Source: Oenanthe sinensis (lineage: Eukaryota; Streptophyta; Magnoliopsida; Apiales; Apiaceae). Taken from it: a DNA stretch of 64,000 nucleotides. Below the pieces are notes generated by a model that saw only the letters and a program-made list of their open reading frames with translations, made no database searches and was not told the DNA's origin. Of the stretch, positions 22,391 to 35,828 are shown one piece after another. Location of the stretch: NCBI GenBank assembly GCA_028671895.1, contig JAPMAC010000197.1, forward strand, positions 6,329,001 through 6,393,000, in the 5' to 3' direction. How positions within the stretch are numbered: the stretch's first letter is position 1; each line of letters opens with the position of its first letter. A program made the translations under genes and the position numbers.

Positions 22391-24704
22391 AAAACAGAAA
22401 TGTGGTCCAATGACCAAGTGACTTGCATTCGACTGTACAAGTTAAGATTAATCTAATGTACAAGTGAGTTGGCGCGTATACTCCCTGCATATGCTTTGAT
22501 CGCCTTCAACAACATAGTTGGTTTGCACGCGTGTCTATACCTGGCCCAAGTTATAAAATCCAACGCATTCAAAATCGCATCTAAGGCATTAAGCGCCCTC
22601 GACACTTCATATACTAAAAGCACATTCAAGTTTGTACAAGTTGAGCGCCCTCAAGAGATTAAACATACAAAGCCCTCAAGCTTGTAACACTACAGACATT
22701 CCCAAAGAAATCTAGTGGTAAGCGCCAACAAGATTTATTGTACAAAAGTGTTATTTGGTACCCTAAATTTTGTACCTTTTAATTTATTTTTCTTAAAAAA
22801 TTAAAATTCTTGAAAACTAAAATTATTCTTAAAATATTAATTTACGGATTTTTAATTTTTAAGAAATTATAAATATTCTTGAAAATTAATTATTTATAAA
22901 TTTTTATTTTTGATTAATTTATTTTCTAAGAAACTTAAAAATTCTGTAAATTTATTTTTTTTTAAATATTAATTCGAGGGTGTTCAAGGGGTAGTAGTTA
23001 AAGATTTTTCCGGGTATTGAAGACAACTAAAATTGACTAAAGAAAACCCAATAAGGTTAATTCTGGAACATGTTGAAAAAGAGGTGGTATCAATTTCCTC
23101 AGAGGTTTACTTCATAGGATTCCGCTGGTTATCCGGATGCTGGAAAAGAAGAGGTTAATTTGGGTACAGTTTTTGGTTGATTTGAGTTGAATTTTTGGAT
23201 GAAAAATCTTAGGAGTTAAGTAGTGAATGAGAACAAACTAGACTACCTAGCATCTCAGTGCAAGCCTTAAAGTTTATTCTATAAGGAGATTAAAGGAAAT
23301 TCGTGTTAGCACTACAGATCATCTAGAACGTAGGGATACAGCCATCGGGAATCTAAGGATATGACCACATCATCCTTAGAGGAACTATTGGTGTGCTGAA
23401 GATCTATGAACTAGAACAAGAGCTGATGAAGATAATATTTAGTAACGCAGGTTCTTGGCATATCCATTGTATTTGTGACCGAGGAACCTAATTTGATTGA
23501 ATTCACGGTTGGAAACCTCTGAACAGAAACGAAATGATCTAAGAAGCTGAATTGAAGATATAGTAGCTCAAGGTAGTGGTCAAGGTGTTATAAGTGAAAC
23601 TTACACATTGGAATAAATTGAGAACTGGACTACAAGTCAAGCCTCCATAGTAACTGGAAGTTTAGTGATATCAGATTCAGACGGAATCCCAATTCTTAAT
23701 CTAAGGTCCTTACCTATAGATTCCAAAGAGGATATTTTCAAGACTAGTTCAAGAGGCGGTTACAAGAAATGGATGGTTGATTATAGAAGACAAGATCAAT
23801 GTTGCTATATAGTTTGAAGAAGCTTATACAAGCAAGTGATGATAGAGACTGTGTTGGGTTGAAGTAGAAATATAAAACATTAGTGAGGATGCAGCAAGGG
23901 AAAGTATTTGTTGGTGAAGTTAAATGCAAGGCTAATTCTATCAATGATAGTGATGAACCACATGGATATCTGACATCAATGACCAATACTAGAGATGAAT
24001 CACTAAGCACTTCACAGATACACATTCTAACTAATATACTTTTATCTAATTCAAAACTGTATGATTATTAATTTTTGAAATGTTTTAAATTCATGTCAGC
24101 ATGTTAGCATCTTTGGACTTAAATGCTTAATTGATTGCTAAGAATAAGATTGCATGCTAGGACTTATGAGTTTAAATTAGTACATTTCATACTTGATCTT
24201 CTATGCAGTAAAATGAATATCTAGAATTAGATAGGTTGTTCTAGACAGTTAGGTGTATCCATAAACATTTGTTTGAACGTGATTTAAATCTTATGTGATT
24301 TAATACCTCTACTAATGTTGTGAAAATTGTAAATAGACAAACATGTCATAGATCATTTGTTTTATATTTGTTCTTACTTGAAATTGTTTTTGTGCTTATT
24401 TTCACATAATTTCCTCCCACTCACATAATTACACTTAAATGACAAATCACTTCATGAATTGCTTGTTAAGGAATATAATATTAAAAGATGGTAGAATTAT
24501 CTAAGTAGTAAGTAAAATTTATAGATTTGAGGCTTAATCTAAAATTGACTTAGGTAATTAGGGATAGTTAAAATGATAGACAACAATATAAATGGATTAG
24601 GAGGAATTAGTATTCAATTTGTTAGTTCTTCAATTCCATGTGCTTTTAAAAAATTATTGAATATCTATAAATTTGCTTGTCACCTATCACTTATGTGTAG
24701 AAAG
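22391..24704 (+). other. Unclassified stretch with a faint copia gag-like part
   Basis: 22391-22740 resembles LTR-type sequence with repeated gcgccctc words. 22740-23000 is AT-rich. In 23380-24070 pieces of a plus-strand protein can be read in shifting frames: VLKIYELEQELMKIIF, then EDAAREKVFVGEVKCKANSI. The first piece resembles the -LKTYELE- segment of copia gag, which would suit an element starting at the PBS-like site at 21936. 24070-24704 shows nothing recognisable. Assignment is weak. Confidence 0.3.
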
Positions 24705-25545
24705 GTCAAAGTAGATAGTACTGGATTCAGAACCGAGTTGTGGTGTTTGAGCTTACAGATTATGCCACGCTGGTGCAGAAGGCCTCAATTATAGAAGCCA
24801 GTAGTGATCAGATTCATAAGATAAAGGAGGTAAAGAAGAGAAAGTTTGATAATTAGGGAGGAAGTTCTATGAGAGGAAGCTTCCCAAGTAGGTTCAACCA
24901 AGGGACGGTGTCTCAACCTGTGAGAAGCTCAGGATTCAAGAGAGTTGAGAGTAGGAGTGTAGGCTAGGGTGGTCGACAGGCAGGAGTGTCTCACTTTAGT
25001 CAACCTCGACCCCCACTACCAGAATGCAAGAATTGTGGAAATAAACATCTTGGTCATTGACCCCAGCGAACAACATCGTGTTTCAAGTGTGGATGTGCAG
25101 GTCACTATGCCAATGCTTGTCCTCAGAATAGCTTGACATGCTTCTAGTGTGGAAGGGTAGGGCACGTGAAGAAGGACTGCAAAGCATCAATACCGACCAT
25201 GTCCAGGGTGAGCGGAACTACTTCCAATAATCCACCACCTGCTAGGACCTTTATGACAGTGAAGGATGCCGTGAGAAACACGGATGTGATAGTAGGTATA
25301 CTTCTCCTTAACACAGTCTGTGTCAACGTTTTATTTGATTCTAGAGCTACTAAGTCCTTTATATCAAGAGATTTTACGTCCAAGTTAAATCTTAAGATTG
25401 AACCATTGAAAGAATTATTACAAGTAGAGATAACCAACCGAAAAGTAATCCCCATTAATCAAGTGCACCCAAACTGTAATCTAGAAATAGACTTGCGAAA
25501 CTTTAGGATAGATAATCCCTTTCAAACTAGGGGAGTTTGACGTCA
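24705..25545 (+). pseudogene. gag: Chromovirus gag C-terminus and protease (broken)
   Basis: Begins abruptly with the end of the gag core (YATLVQKASIIEASSDQI), followed by a basic linker. Knuckle-like units lie at 25020-25190: a first CKNC unit whose second half has a stop, then CFKCGCAGHYANAC, then a CX2C-GHVKKDC unit whose first cysteine pair is broken by a TAG. The protease follows at 25166-25540 with CVNVLFDSRATKSFIS, where the usual DSGAT is DSRAT, an active-site loss. A frameshift near 25540 precedes FDVILGMDWLS, the conserved C-terminal retropepsin motif. Confidence 0.75.
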
Positions 25546-27070
25546 TATTGGGAATGGATTGGTTGTCAAACAATGGTGCTCATATTAATTATGAGAAGAA
25601 AAAGATTAGGCTAAAAGTATTGGAAGGGAAAGAAGTCGTGTTCAAGGGACAACGATAGACCATAAAGATTTTAAACATAGCCTAAACCAAGAGATTGTTA
25701 TGAAAAGGGTGCGAGGCTTACCTAACCCACACTGTGGACACAAAGAAAGAGGTACTTAACCTATGTGACATTAAAATCATTGATAATTTCGAGGATGTTT
25801 TCCCTAATGATCTTTCAAGGCTGTCACCCGATAGAAAGATAGAATTTGCAATTGACTTAGCCCAGGGATGGCGCCAGTTTTGAAGTCCCCGTACCGTCTA
25901 GACCCAGTTGAGATGAAAGAGTTAGCCACCTAGTTACAAGAACTGTTGGATATGGGAATGAAAAGACCGAGCGTGTCACCTTGGGTTGCGCCGATGATGT
26001 TTGTGAAGAAAAAGGATGGAAGCATGTGATTGTGCATAGACTACCGAGAACTAAACAAGCTAACCATTAAGAACAAGTATCCCTTACCAAGGATTGATGA
26101 TTTGTTTGACCAGTTAAAGGACGCGGTGTAATTCTCCAAGATTGACCTTAGGACCGGGTATCACCAGTTAAAGATTAAGCTGGAGGATGTACCCAAGACT
26201 GTATTTCACACCAGATACGTGCACTATGAGTTCTTGGTAATGTCGTTTGGATTAACCAATGCTCCAGCAGCTATCATGAATTTAATGAACCAAGTTTTCA
26301 AAAAATACTTGGACAAGTTCATCATTGTTTTTATTCATGATATTCTAATCTACTCAAGGATGGAAGAAAAATACGCGGAACACTTGAGGATTATTTTGGA
26401 GACCCTAAGGGAAGAAAAGTTGTATGCCAAATTCTCGAAGTGTGAATTTTGGCTCAAGGAAGTCTAGTTTTTAGGACATGTGATAAGTAGCAAAGGGGTG
26501 TTGGTTGAGTTGTTTCAAATTGGGAAAGGTCAACCACACCAACTGAGGTAAGAATTTTCATGGGATTGGTTGGATATTACAGGAGATTTGTTCAGGATTT
26601 TGCTAAGATAACCGCCCCGCTGACCTGACTTACTCGGAAGACTGAGAAGTTCGAATGGACAAAAAAATGTGAGAAAAGTTTTTAGGAATTAAAGAAGAGG
26701 TTAGTGACATCCCCCGTACTAGAATTACCGGACGGAAAGAGAGACTTCATAATTTACAGTGACCCATCGCACAAGAGATTAGGTTGCATGTTCATGCAGC
26801 GCGACAAGGTAATTGTGTATGCATCCAGACAATTAAAGGAGTACGAAGTGAGGTACCCCACCCACGACATAAAATTGGCCGTGAAAGTCTTCGTACTGAA
26901 AATTTGGAGGCACTATTTGTATGGAGAGAAATGTGATATTTACACGGACCATAAGAGCCTGAAATATATTTTTACACAGAAGGAATTAAACATGAGGCAA
27001 TGAAGATGGCTGGAGTTAATCAAGGATTATGACTGTGAAATTCTCTATCAGGGTGGCCGATGCCCTTAGC
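25546..27070 (+). pseudogene. RT: Chromovirus reverse transcriptase and RNase H (broken)
   Basis: After FDVILGMDWLSNNGAHINY and a linker, RT blocks appear in several frames: PYRLDP-like, the fingers region in 25920-26210 with many stops, then open 26219-26467 with FLVMSFGLTNAPAAIMNLMN. The catalytic box reads FIHDILIYS, with the first Asp of Y/F-x-D-D changed to His. The thumb and connection near 26470-26570 carry an indel. RNase H (26704-27003) keeps DGKRDFIIYSD and IYTDHKSLKYIFTQKELNMRQ. A gap near 27045 removes residues before VADAL. Not functional. Confidence 0.8.
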
Positions 27071-28640
27071 AAAAAAAAGAGATTTAAGATGACAACCTCT
27101 TCTGAAGAATTGATTCGTGAGGTGGAAAAGTTGGAAATTAAAGTGAGAGTGACCGGTAGAGGTACCGAAGGATTATTTGAAATCAGTATGTAGCCCAAAC
27201 TAATGGAAAAGTTCAGGCTTTATCAGGAAAAGAATAGAGAATAAGAGTGGAAGTCCTTAATCGGAGAAGAGATCAAGTGTGGAAAGGATGATATGGGAAT
27301 CCTGAGATATGCTTCCAGAATTTGGATCACGAATGTTCAGGAGTTGAAAGATGAGATTTTGCATGCAAGACATAATTCAAGATATTCGATTCACCCAGGT
27401 AGTACCAAGATGTATAAAAACTTAAAAGAGTATTATTGGTGGCCAAATATGAAAAAAGATATGGTGGAATGGGTAAGTAGGTGTTTGACTTGTCAGAGAG
27501 TGAAGACGGAACACCAGTGGCCCAGTGGTCTTTTACAACCCTTAGAGATTCCCGAATGGAAATGGAATAGATAGCCATGGACTTTGTGGTAAGGTTGCCA
27601 AGAACTAATATGAACCATGATACAATATGGATCATTATAGACCGATTAACCAAGTCAGCTCACTTTCTTCCAATTAACGAGAGGTACATAGTTGACAAGC
27701 TAGTAGACATTTACATCAAAGAGATTGTGGTACGACATGGAGTTCTCGTATCCATAGTATCGGACCGAGACCCAAGGTTTAACTCAATATTTTGGAGAGC
27801 TTTCAAGAATGTGTGGGGACCAAGGTAAACATGAGCACCGCCTATCATCCCCAAACAGACGGGTAGAGTGAGAGAACCATTCAGACAATAGAGTATATGC
27901 TGAGAGTCTGTGCAATAGATTTCAAAGGAAGTTGGAATGACCACTTACCCTTAGTTGAGTTTTCCTACAACAACAGCTACCATGAGATCATAGGCATGCC
28001 CCCTTATGAAGCCCTATACGGTAGGAGGTGTCGCTCCCCCTTGTGTTGGAAAGAAATGGGAGAGCGAAAGATATTAGGGCCCGAGTTGGTCCAGCAGATG
28101 AGGGAAACAATAGAACTCATCCGGAACTGACTGATAGCGGCTCAGGACAAGAAAATGATGTATGCCGATCAGACCAGAAAAGATAATGAGTACGAGGTGG
28201 GAGACCTAGTGCTACTAAAGATGTCCCCATGGAAAGGACTAATGAGGTTTAGAAAGAAAGGGAAGCTGAGGCCAAGATTTATTGGACCGTTTGAAATCCT
28301 GAAACGTGTTGGGAATGTAGCCTATGAGTTGGCCATATCCCCAAATCTGCAACAAGTCCACAATTTGTTTCATGTATCTATGTTGAGAAAGTATAATATA
28401 GATGCTAGACATATAATAGAGTATAAGCAGGTAGATCTATAACAAGACCTGATCTATGTCGAACAACTGGTAGAAATCATGGACCAGAAGGAACACGTGC
28501 TCAGGAACAAGGTGGTGAAGGTAGTGAGAGTCTTGTGGAGGAACCAGAATACCGAGGAGTCAAATTGGGAACTAGAATGTGCAATGTTGGAAAAGTACCC
28601 ACCCTCATTTGTTTCTAGATTAGATTCCGGGACGAAATCC
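27071..28640 (+). pseudogene. int: Chromovirus integrase and C-terminal chromodomain (broken)
   Basis: Zinc-binding HHCC domain in 27293-27574 (HPGSTKMYKNLKEYYWWPNM, then CLTCQRVKTEHQ). The DDE core has MDFVVRLPRT at 27577 and SDRDPRFNSIFW, and the Glu region YHPQTDG-SERTIQTIEYM with TAG in place of Gln. GPFEILKRVGNVAYEL and VHNLFHVSMLRKY are the chromovirus GPF/Y module. Downstream, past a TAA at 28441, VLRNKVVKVVRVLWRNQNTE with SNWELE is a chromodomain, which directs insertion to heterochromatin in this group. Five or more stops or shifts interrupt it. Confidence 0.85.
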
Positions 28641-28644
28641 CTTT

Positions 28645-28656
28645 AAGGAGGGGAGA
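28645..28656 (+). promoter_or_regulatory. Polypurine tract of the chromovirus
   Basis: aaggaggggaga one base before the TGTAATAACCC LTR start. Confidence 0.85.
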
Positions 28657-28657
28657 C

Positions 28658-31600
28658 TGTAATAACCCAAATTTTTGTAACTATTTGAAACCTTAATGAA
28701 TAGTAATCCTATGGATATATGAAAAAGATTTTTAGCCCACACCAAGTAGATGCTGGATTATTAAGAGCCCAGAGATGTAGCATCATTGTATAAGTCAAAT
28801 AAGTGAATGTAAAAACCGTCAGACTCCGAAGATTTTTATGTTTACTAATTATTTCATAATTTACGAGATATCAAGGGATACGAGAATTATATTATATCCA
28901 AGTGGATTATAAATCAGATGAATTATGATCCTAGATGAATAAAAGTATTATAAATAGTAAATATTCATATTACGAAGTTAGTAAGGTGAAACACTTTTAA
29001 AACTAATCATGTTTTGACAAAAAGGATTAAGTGTTAATTATGGGATGGCAAGTAAAAGTGCACCAAAGCCATGCAATCTATACAACTAGAATTGGTGGCA
29101 ACTGAATGGGATTACTAACCATGAAACTAGAACTATGAGTAGTTGGTAAAACCAACCAAGGAAGCAACTAATGTTTAAAGACATAGTTTCTTGAATGGTG
29201 GAATAAGGACATAGCAACCATACTTCTTTGACAAACATAACCAAGCCATACTTAACCTTTTATTTCCACACTTTTCATAAATTAACCAAGCAAATAAAGT
29301 AAAGAAAAATCTCTCCCTTGCTCTCCCATTTCTACCCGGCAAAAGCAAGAAAAGAAGAGAAAATAGAATTGCGAAGTTGAGCTCCTTCCATCCATAAATT
29401 CTAGAATTTGAACCATAGATCCTATAATTTCTAACTAAGGTATGTTCAAAATCTCAAGAACATCCTCCAAGTATTTCATAGTTATTTTCATGATCCAAGT
29501 TGAACATGAATAGTATTGAATAGTAATATTAAATGTGTTCTTGATATTTTCTTATGAGATAAAAGCTTATAAGACAAAGATAAGCACCCTTCAAGGATAT
29601 TAAACTCTAGTTAGGTGTTATCAAAGCTTCAAGAAGGTATGAATACCCTACATCCTTATGTTTATCTTGAGTAACATGAATGAAAAGTTAGTATATGAAA
29701 GCATGGTTAGGTTTGATGCTATAATAGAAAGATGAGTATGTTTGGTGGATGATTTGTGTAAGATGATGTTGGGTATGAGTTGTTGAAAACATAGCTGTTA
29801 TGAGATGTTATAAATGTTAGCTTTATGCTTGGGTTGTTTGTGTATGGATTTCCCTTGGTTGAATCCGGAAAATGTTACTTTTATAGCCGTCGTAATGGCC
29901 GTTTGTTTATAGACTTATTTTGAACTATAACCCCAAAATAAAAAGACACTGGAACTTATTACCACTACCCTTGGTTGCATAGATCTTGTTTCATAGTTTT
30001 CTTTGACACTTGAATCATGTTATTCCAATTTTCGGTTTAGGAGAAAAGCTAGTTTTAGTGGAGGTGACCAAAATGACCAAACTACTACGAATGACTCCCT
30101 TTGTAAATATAAAAGGCCCCCTTAACAGTTGTCAAAAATCATGATATTTGGAGAATAAGCAATTTGGATAGTTATTAAGGTCTCTGCCAAATTTCATGAT
30201 CATATGTTAAATATTCGATGTTATAAAAATGTTGAAGCTAAGGAGGTACAAGTGAGACTCCTTAAGTGGTTACTTGGAAAGTGGATTTTAAGAAATGATT
30301 AAGTGGAATTAAGAATGAGTCTTAGACCAAGTGTTTGACTTAAATGATTAATACGTGTCCTTAAGATAAAATGAACCTAGAAGCAATTGACTAATCGTGT
30401 CGGGAGTTCGGTTCGTGTGTGAGTATTAAGCGATGTTTAAGTTACTCGGGTAACTAATAGTACGTTCTATTTTATTTTATATATCATCCAACCGACTCAC
30501 GCACCCCTTATACCCCAAGGACACCAGGCAAGTTTTCGAAACTTGTACTTTATGTACTACTATTGTGTTGAAAATTGTTGATGTTGTGATATAACTGCTT
30601 ATTAAAATTACGAGTTAATTTTAAACTATTATTTAATCTTCCATTAAAAGTTTTGGTTTATATTTTATAAGATATTATAGATATATGCCTGTGTTTATAT
30701 AAAGGCTCTTGAAGTAGAGCGGCTTTCTTATTTTCGAACGTAGACCGGGAGTCAAAAATGTTATTTTAAATACTGTCGTAAACCGGGAGTTGCCGGAGAC
30801 AGATGATTTTTAAGTAGCAATTAAAAATATTCTAATATTTATATTTTGGATATTTTTATTGATAAATATTGTAAATAGTGTTAATAAATAATTATTTTAA
30901 TATTTATTTAATTAATGAATATTATTCTGAATATTTATTTAAAAGGGTTTATTACTTGTTTACTATTTAATAAATATTTATTAAATATTTATTAAATATT
31001 TTAAAAGGACTAAAATTTATTTAAGGTCTTTGATCATCATTTAAAAATATTTCTGACCTTCAGAAAATTTATTTAAATATAGTGAGGGTTCCCAAATATT
31101 TATATTATATTTTATTAATTCTATAAATAAGAATAACACACCCTCTGACTTATCAAAATTGAGAATCTAGTCTAGTATGTAAATAAATGCTTTACTTTCC
31201 TCGAATACGTTTATGTTTTGGGATCACTATCCTACTTTAGTTAGGGCTTTAAATTTATCAAAACCAAAGAGATTTTCGACTAACTCCCATGTTGTGTTTT
31301 TCAAATGATTTTTGTTATTCGATATATGAGACTAGTTGACGGAGGTCAACACATACATTGTGATATTCGTACTTCCCCAAATAAGTGAATCTATTAACAA
31401 GTATGATATACTTGGGGAACTAAGATTAAATTCCTGATCTAGGTTATAGATTGTTCTAATGGACTAGGAGATATGGCGTAAGTGGCTGAGTGACGCACGA
31501 CACAGCACTTTGGCTCATATGAGGTATAGGGTGATTCCCAAAAATGGTAGAGAATGTTGTGGCTCCCCCTTCTACATATAAAGAAACAACAAGAGCTACT

Positions 31601-32224
31601 GTATGTTACGACTAATCATCGTGTATGTACGAGTAGAAGCGTGGTGTAATGATCCGGATACAATCCAATCTTCCGATTGGAATTGTGCTACAACATCATA
31701 ATGACAGCCTCTAAGCTGATTTACCGAGGGTGTTGTTAGTGGTTGATATCTTGATATTACATCCTACTTGTCCGAATTGTTTTGACGAAAAGTTTATTTT
31801 GAAACTTCAAAATGTACCTGATGTACACAAAATCTGACGATCTTTCGAAATATTTAAAACAAGTATATTTACAGTTATATATGTTCTTGTTGAGCTATGT
31901 TTCTCATTCTTGCTTTCTATGTGTATCACATCACAATAGGTAAAAAGAATACCCCGTAGGAGGCTCATTACGAGGAAGCACGTGGGCAACGCACGTGCCT
32001 TCAGTAGACTTTTCACAGCTCTACCTCAGGTAGGGAATATGAGTAGTATATAAGTGAAGTTGCTTTTAGTACGCCTTGTTTATAAGTTTGACTTGTGTAA
32101 ACTTATTAACAAAAATAAACGTTAAGTGAACAACATTGTTTCAAGTAAAACTGTACTGATTTCATAAGTTTAGTACTTTCCCTTTTGCCGATGTAATAAC
32201 TTTAACTCTGATGGATCATATGAC
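28658..32224 (+). repeat. Chromovirus 3' LTR, left part (3567 bp)
   Basis: Starts TGTAATAACCC and continues without a gene to the copia B insertion. It has a pyrimidine- and purine-rich leader-like stretch (29300-29370, ctctcccttgctctcccatttc). It also has two gtagaccgggagt / gtaaaccgggagt words (30741, 30779) and AT-rich blocks at 30820-31130. The last five bases (atgac, 32220-32224) are repeated at 52836-52840 as the copia B target duplication. Confidence 0.75.
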
Positions 32225-33778
32225 TGTTAGTAATTGTGCCCTAGAGACAATTACTTTTATATTTAAAGGAAAATATTTTATTATTAAGGATTATGTTTTA
32301 TTGATTATTATTTATATATTATGTTTTATTTACTGCGTAATAAATTGAAAGCATAACAAATGTCCTTGGAATTTTGATACGTATTATATATCTTTAAGTA
32401 TATGACTTAAAAATGAGATTATATGAATATTATCTTATTCCTAAAATTTCCTAGTCGAGTATTATTATTCAATGACAATAATAATGCACAGAGACTAGTA
32501 TGTTTGTTGACAGATGACCACATCTCATTAGTCATAGGTATGGTGATACTAAAGTCAAGAACATAAGTGCATGTCTCAATGCATGACACTGGAATGACCC
32601 GCCGTGAGATTCTACATGTTAATAAGTGTCATAAGTAATTCTCAATGTGATAATGGTGTAATGATCCTTAGACCTGAAATCATTATATTTTTATACGAGA
32701 ATTAATATACTTTGATTACATTAAAAGTTATCTTTGACCGGGTGATGATAAAAGTGGACATTGGGTATATTATGAATCGTATGAGAAATATGAATGATCT
32801 AGATGGAATTTAATCCTCCTAATTTTAGGAGTGATATTATTGGCCTCTTGTTTGAGTGAGACTATGAAATGCACGATCGTGCTCAAATGTTGATTTGATT
32901 TTAATAGTCTACTCATCGATCAAGAAAATAAAGATTAAATTATGAAGATGATGACACGAGACATGCCTTGAGTGTAATCTATAATATCAAGATTAAAGGG
33001 ATTATATTATATGGAACATTATTCACAAAAGGCTTAATCGAATCACTGATTTTATTATTATTACTTGGGTAACAATGATGTATTACTAGATGTCGTTCAT
33101 TGTTTACAATTTTAATTAGATATTAAAATTGTTGTCAATGTAATAATAATCTACAGGGTCACACACAAAGAATGCTTAAAAAAGAAATAATTTAAATTAA
33201 ATAAGTAATTTATTTTATTTATGATATTAATTATGTAAGACTTGATAAATTATATAAGTAGAATAAATGAATTACTTAAACTAATTCCAAAATTAGTAAT
33301 TCATTAATTAAGTGAGACTTAATTAAATAATTTAGAATTTTGGATTAGTATTAATTATAATTAGATTATAATTAGAAAACTTATTCCTCTCTCTATATAA
33401 TCTCTTTATTGGTTGATTTAATTTATATACACATATTTTCTAAAACCTAGCCGTTTTGAGAAAAGAGGAAGAGAGAGAGGGGGGGGGAGGGAGAGAAGCA
33501 GTTTTCGGGTGCTAGTACACATCAATCCTTCATGAAAAATGTTCGTGTGGATACCGTAGAGCGTAGATCACGGGAGCGGGATACATGGTGATTAAACAAG
33601 CTTTGGACCTCCATTAATCTCCCATTAATAAACTGTTAAAGCTTTTAAGGTATTTATTCTTTATCTCCAAATTAAATCTTTTGTTTTCGCATGGATCCTG
33701 CGGAGGGTTTCGATTTATATTACATTTTATATTTATTTTTCATGTTTTTCCGTTGCATTTGTGCCTCGAAACTCTACA
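32225..33778 (+). repeat. 5' LTR of copia B
   Basis: TGTTAGTAATTG...CTCTACA, 1554 bp, directly before a PBS. It contains a tctatataatc TATA-like box at about 33393 followed by a purine-rich (gaggaagagagagag then g9) tract at 33465-33497. No gene. Confidence 0.88.
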
Positions 33779-33779
33779 A

Positions 33780-33791
33780 TGGCATCAGAGC
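33780..33791 (+). promoter_or_regulatory. Primer binding site of copia B
   Basis: tggcatcagagc, one base after the LTR. Matches the initiator tRNA-Met PBS tggtatcagagc with one change, and is identical to the site at 61226 in element C. Confidence 0.88.
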
Positions 33792-35513
33792 TACTTGCGA
33801 AACGTTTTAATTCGGTTGTATATTTATAATTTTTCATATATATGAGCATGTATATGACCGCCACGATTTTGTTGCGATACAATATGTATATATATGCGTG
33901 TATACATGATTTTGAATATATGATATTCATGTGATATATAATCATGTGCTGATTGTGTGTATTGTTGTATGTATTTGATGCATGTTTGTTCTTATTATGG
34001 GAATCGTATTCGATACGAATTCTGAAATGGCTTCGGTAGATTTTCTGAAATTTGTGTCCAGTGTTCGATTATCGCAAACGATATATGTTTTCTGACTTTA
34101 ATCGTGTCACTGAGCAATACTGACATAGTCAGCTTCGAGTTTATAAGCCATTTGATGAAGTTACAGGCCCCAAACCAGTGATTTATTATTTATTGAAATT
34201 TAGTTGATTTTCTAAAATTTCAAAATTTGTTATATATGATTATATGATATATTTATATAATTTGAGATATATTACATGTGTTATGTGTTAACGATAGAGG
34301 TTTTGATTTATGGTTTTGGTTTCTAAATACGACTTACATGTCGTTTATTCATTGTAATTTAATTATCTCGAATGTAACTCGAGGAGTTCTTGTAATTTCA
34401 TTAGAATATTTTTGTTTTAATATTCAATGTAACTATCAATAAAGACTTGCAAGCAAGGAGTTGATCCAAAAGAGGATGATGGAGCAATGAAGAAAGAAGA
34501 CATGTAATATATAGTATTTTTAAACCACCGTAGATTGACTTTGATTTTTCCATTAGCTTGGAAAGATCACATAGGATGAGGCCATAACCAAAAACGTTTA
34601 TTTTATGCACATTACATATATGTATATGATTGCATGTATTGGTATTTATGCATAGATATAATCGAGATGAATGTTTAATATTGATTAAGCATTTATGTAT
34701 TAGATACGACACCCATGCCATGTTTGCTTAAGAAAGATAAAATCTGTAATGATTCAAGATTTTAAATATGAATTTTCTTTCTCTGATATTGGGAGATTTT
34801 GTCAAAAGTGGATTATTAGTTTAATTCGTAAGGAAGTCGGTTTTTAAGAGAGACCGTTTGTGATTTCTCCGATGACCTGGAAATCAATCCATTGACGAAT
34901 ATTGAAATGAATTATTTGATCAAGGAAAAATTGAAAATCTCTTTATGATGGGATCATGATCGTTCATATAAACATTAAAATCCCTAAATATATATTAAGG
35001 TAATTGGATGTCTTCCAATGTTTAATACTCGTCAAGATCTAGATTGAGAAGGATTGGGTTTGCCAAAGCAAGGTGCTCTTATCAATCATGGGAAGACGAG
35101 ATAAGTAAGTGTACTTAGTTTATTGAAATGTCGGGTCTAACTTAACTAAATCATCGCAATAGGATTGTGGGTTTAGAGACATAGAGTTTGGTGAGATTTA
35201 TTGGATAAATGTGTACAAAGGGTTATTCGACCAAATTTTTCAAGAGTTATATTTGATATAATCGATAAATGTTGTCTACCTAAATAGTCATGTTTTGAGT
35301 GTATTAGCCAATGCTATCTTAAAACATGGATGAAATATGGATCTTGGCTCACTAGAAAGATTTAAAAAAATGATTTCTGAAATAATAGTTAGGGCTATTA
35401 GTTTGATAAAAATAGTGGGAGGTATATGGTGATATACCATAATCACTTAAATATAATTAATATTAAATCTGCAATCTAGTTTATTTTATACACTTTAATA
35501 TTGTAGATATCAA
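33792..35513 (+). other. Untranslated leader of copia B
   Basis: About 1.7 kb between PBS and gag, without a credible ORF. Closely parallels 61238-62989 in element C, including gatacgaattctgaaatggcttcgg-type and gaagtcggtttttaagagagac-type blocks. A long leader is normal for BARE-like elements. Confidence 0.8.
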
Positions 35514-35828
35514 ATGATAAACACAAACAACTTCTTTATACGATCAGTTCTTGAGAAGGACAAATTGATGAGAACAAATTTCCTCGACTGACATAGGAGC
35601 TTGAGGATCGTCCTCGGACATTACGATGTTAGTCAAATCTCTTCCCCTGCTATTAAAGCTAAGAATGTAACATGTGCAAATGATAGTGCTTATTGGAAGT
35701 AAATTGATGTTGTGACTGATGTTTCATGTCTCATGCTTGCAACTATAAGTGCTGAGCTTAAGAAGCAACACGAGCATGTAGATGCTTGTGAGACGATTAA
35801 GCACCCTTAAAGGATATTTGAGGGATAG
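35514..35828 (+). pseudogene. gag: Copia B gag N-terminal remnant
   Basis: The ATG at 35514 opens a frame like that of elements A and C (SVLEKDKLMRTNFLD) but meets a TGA where Trp is expected and then a roughly 30-bp deletion. Later pieces (DVSCLMLATISAEL-like) appear in another frame before the sequence is cut by the solo LTR at 35829. Confidence 0.75.

Noticed and set aside
22469..22687. 72-codon frame ARILPAYALIAFNNIVGLHA
   Set aside because: Looks superficially protein-like but lies in LTR-type sequence with repeated gcgccctc words; no family and no conserved copy to compare.
33733..34721. Minus-strand frames in the copia B PBS and leader
   Set aside because: Similar spurious frames occur in the leader of element C; the region is a leader, with no codon-like conservation.
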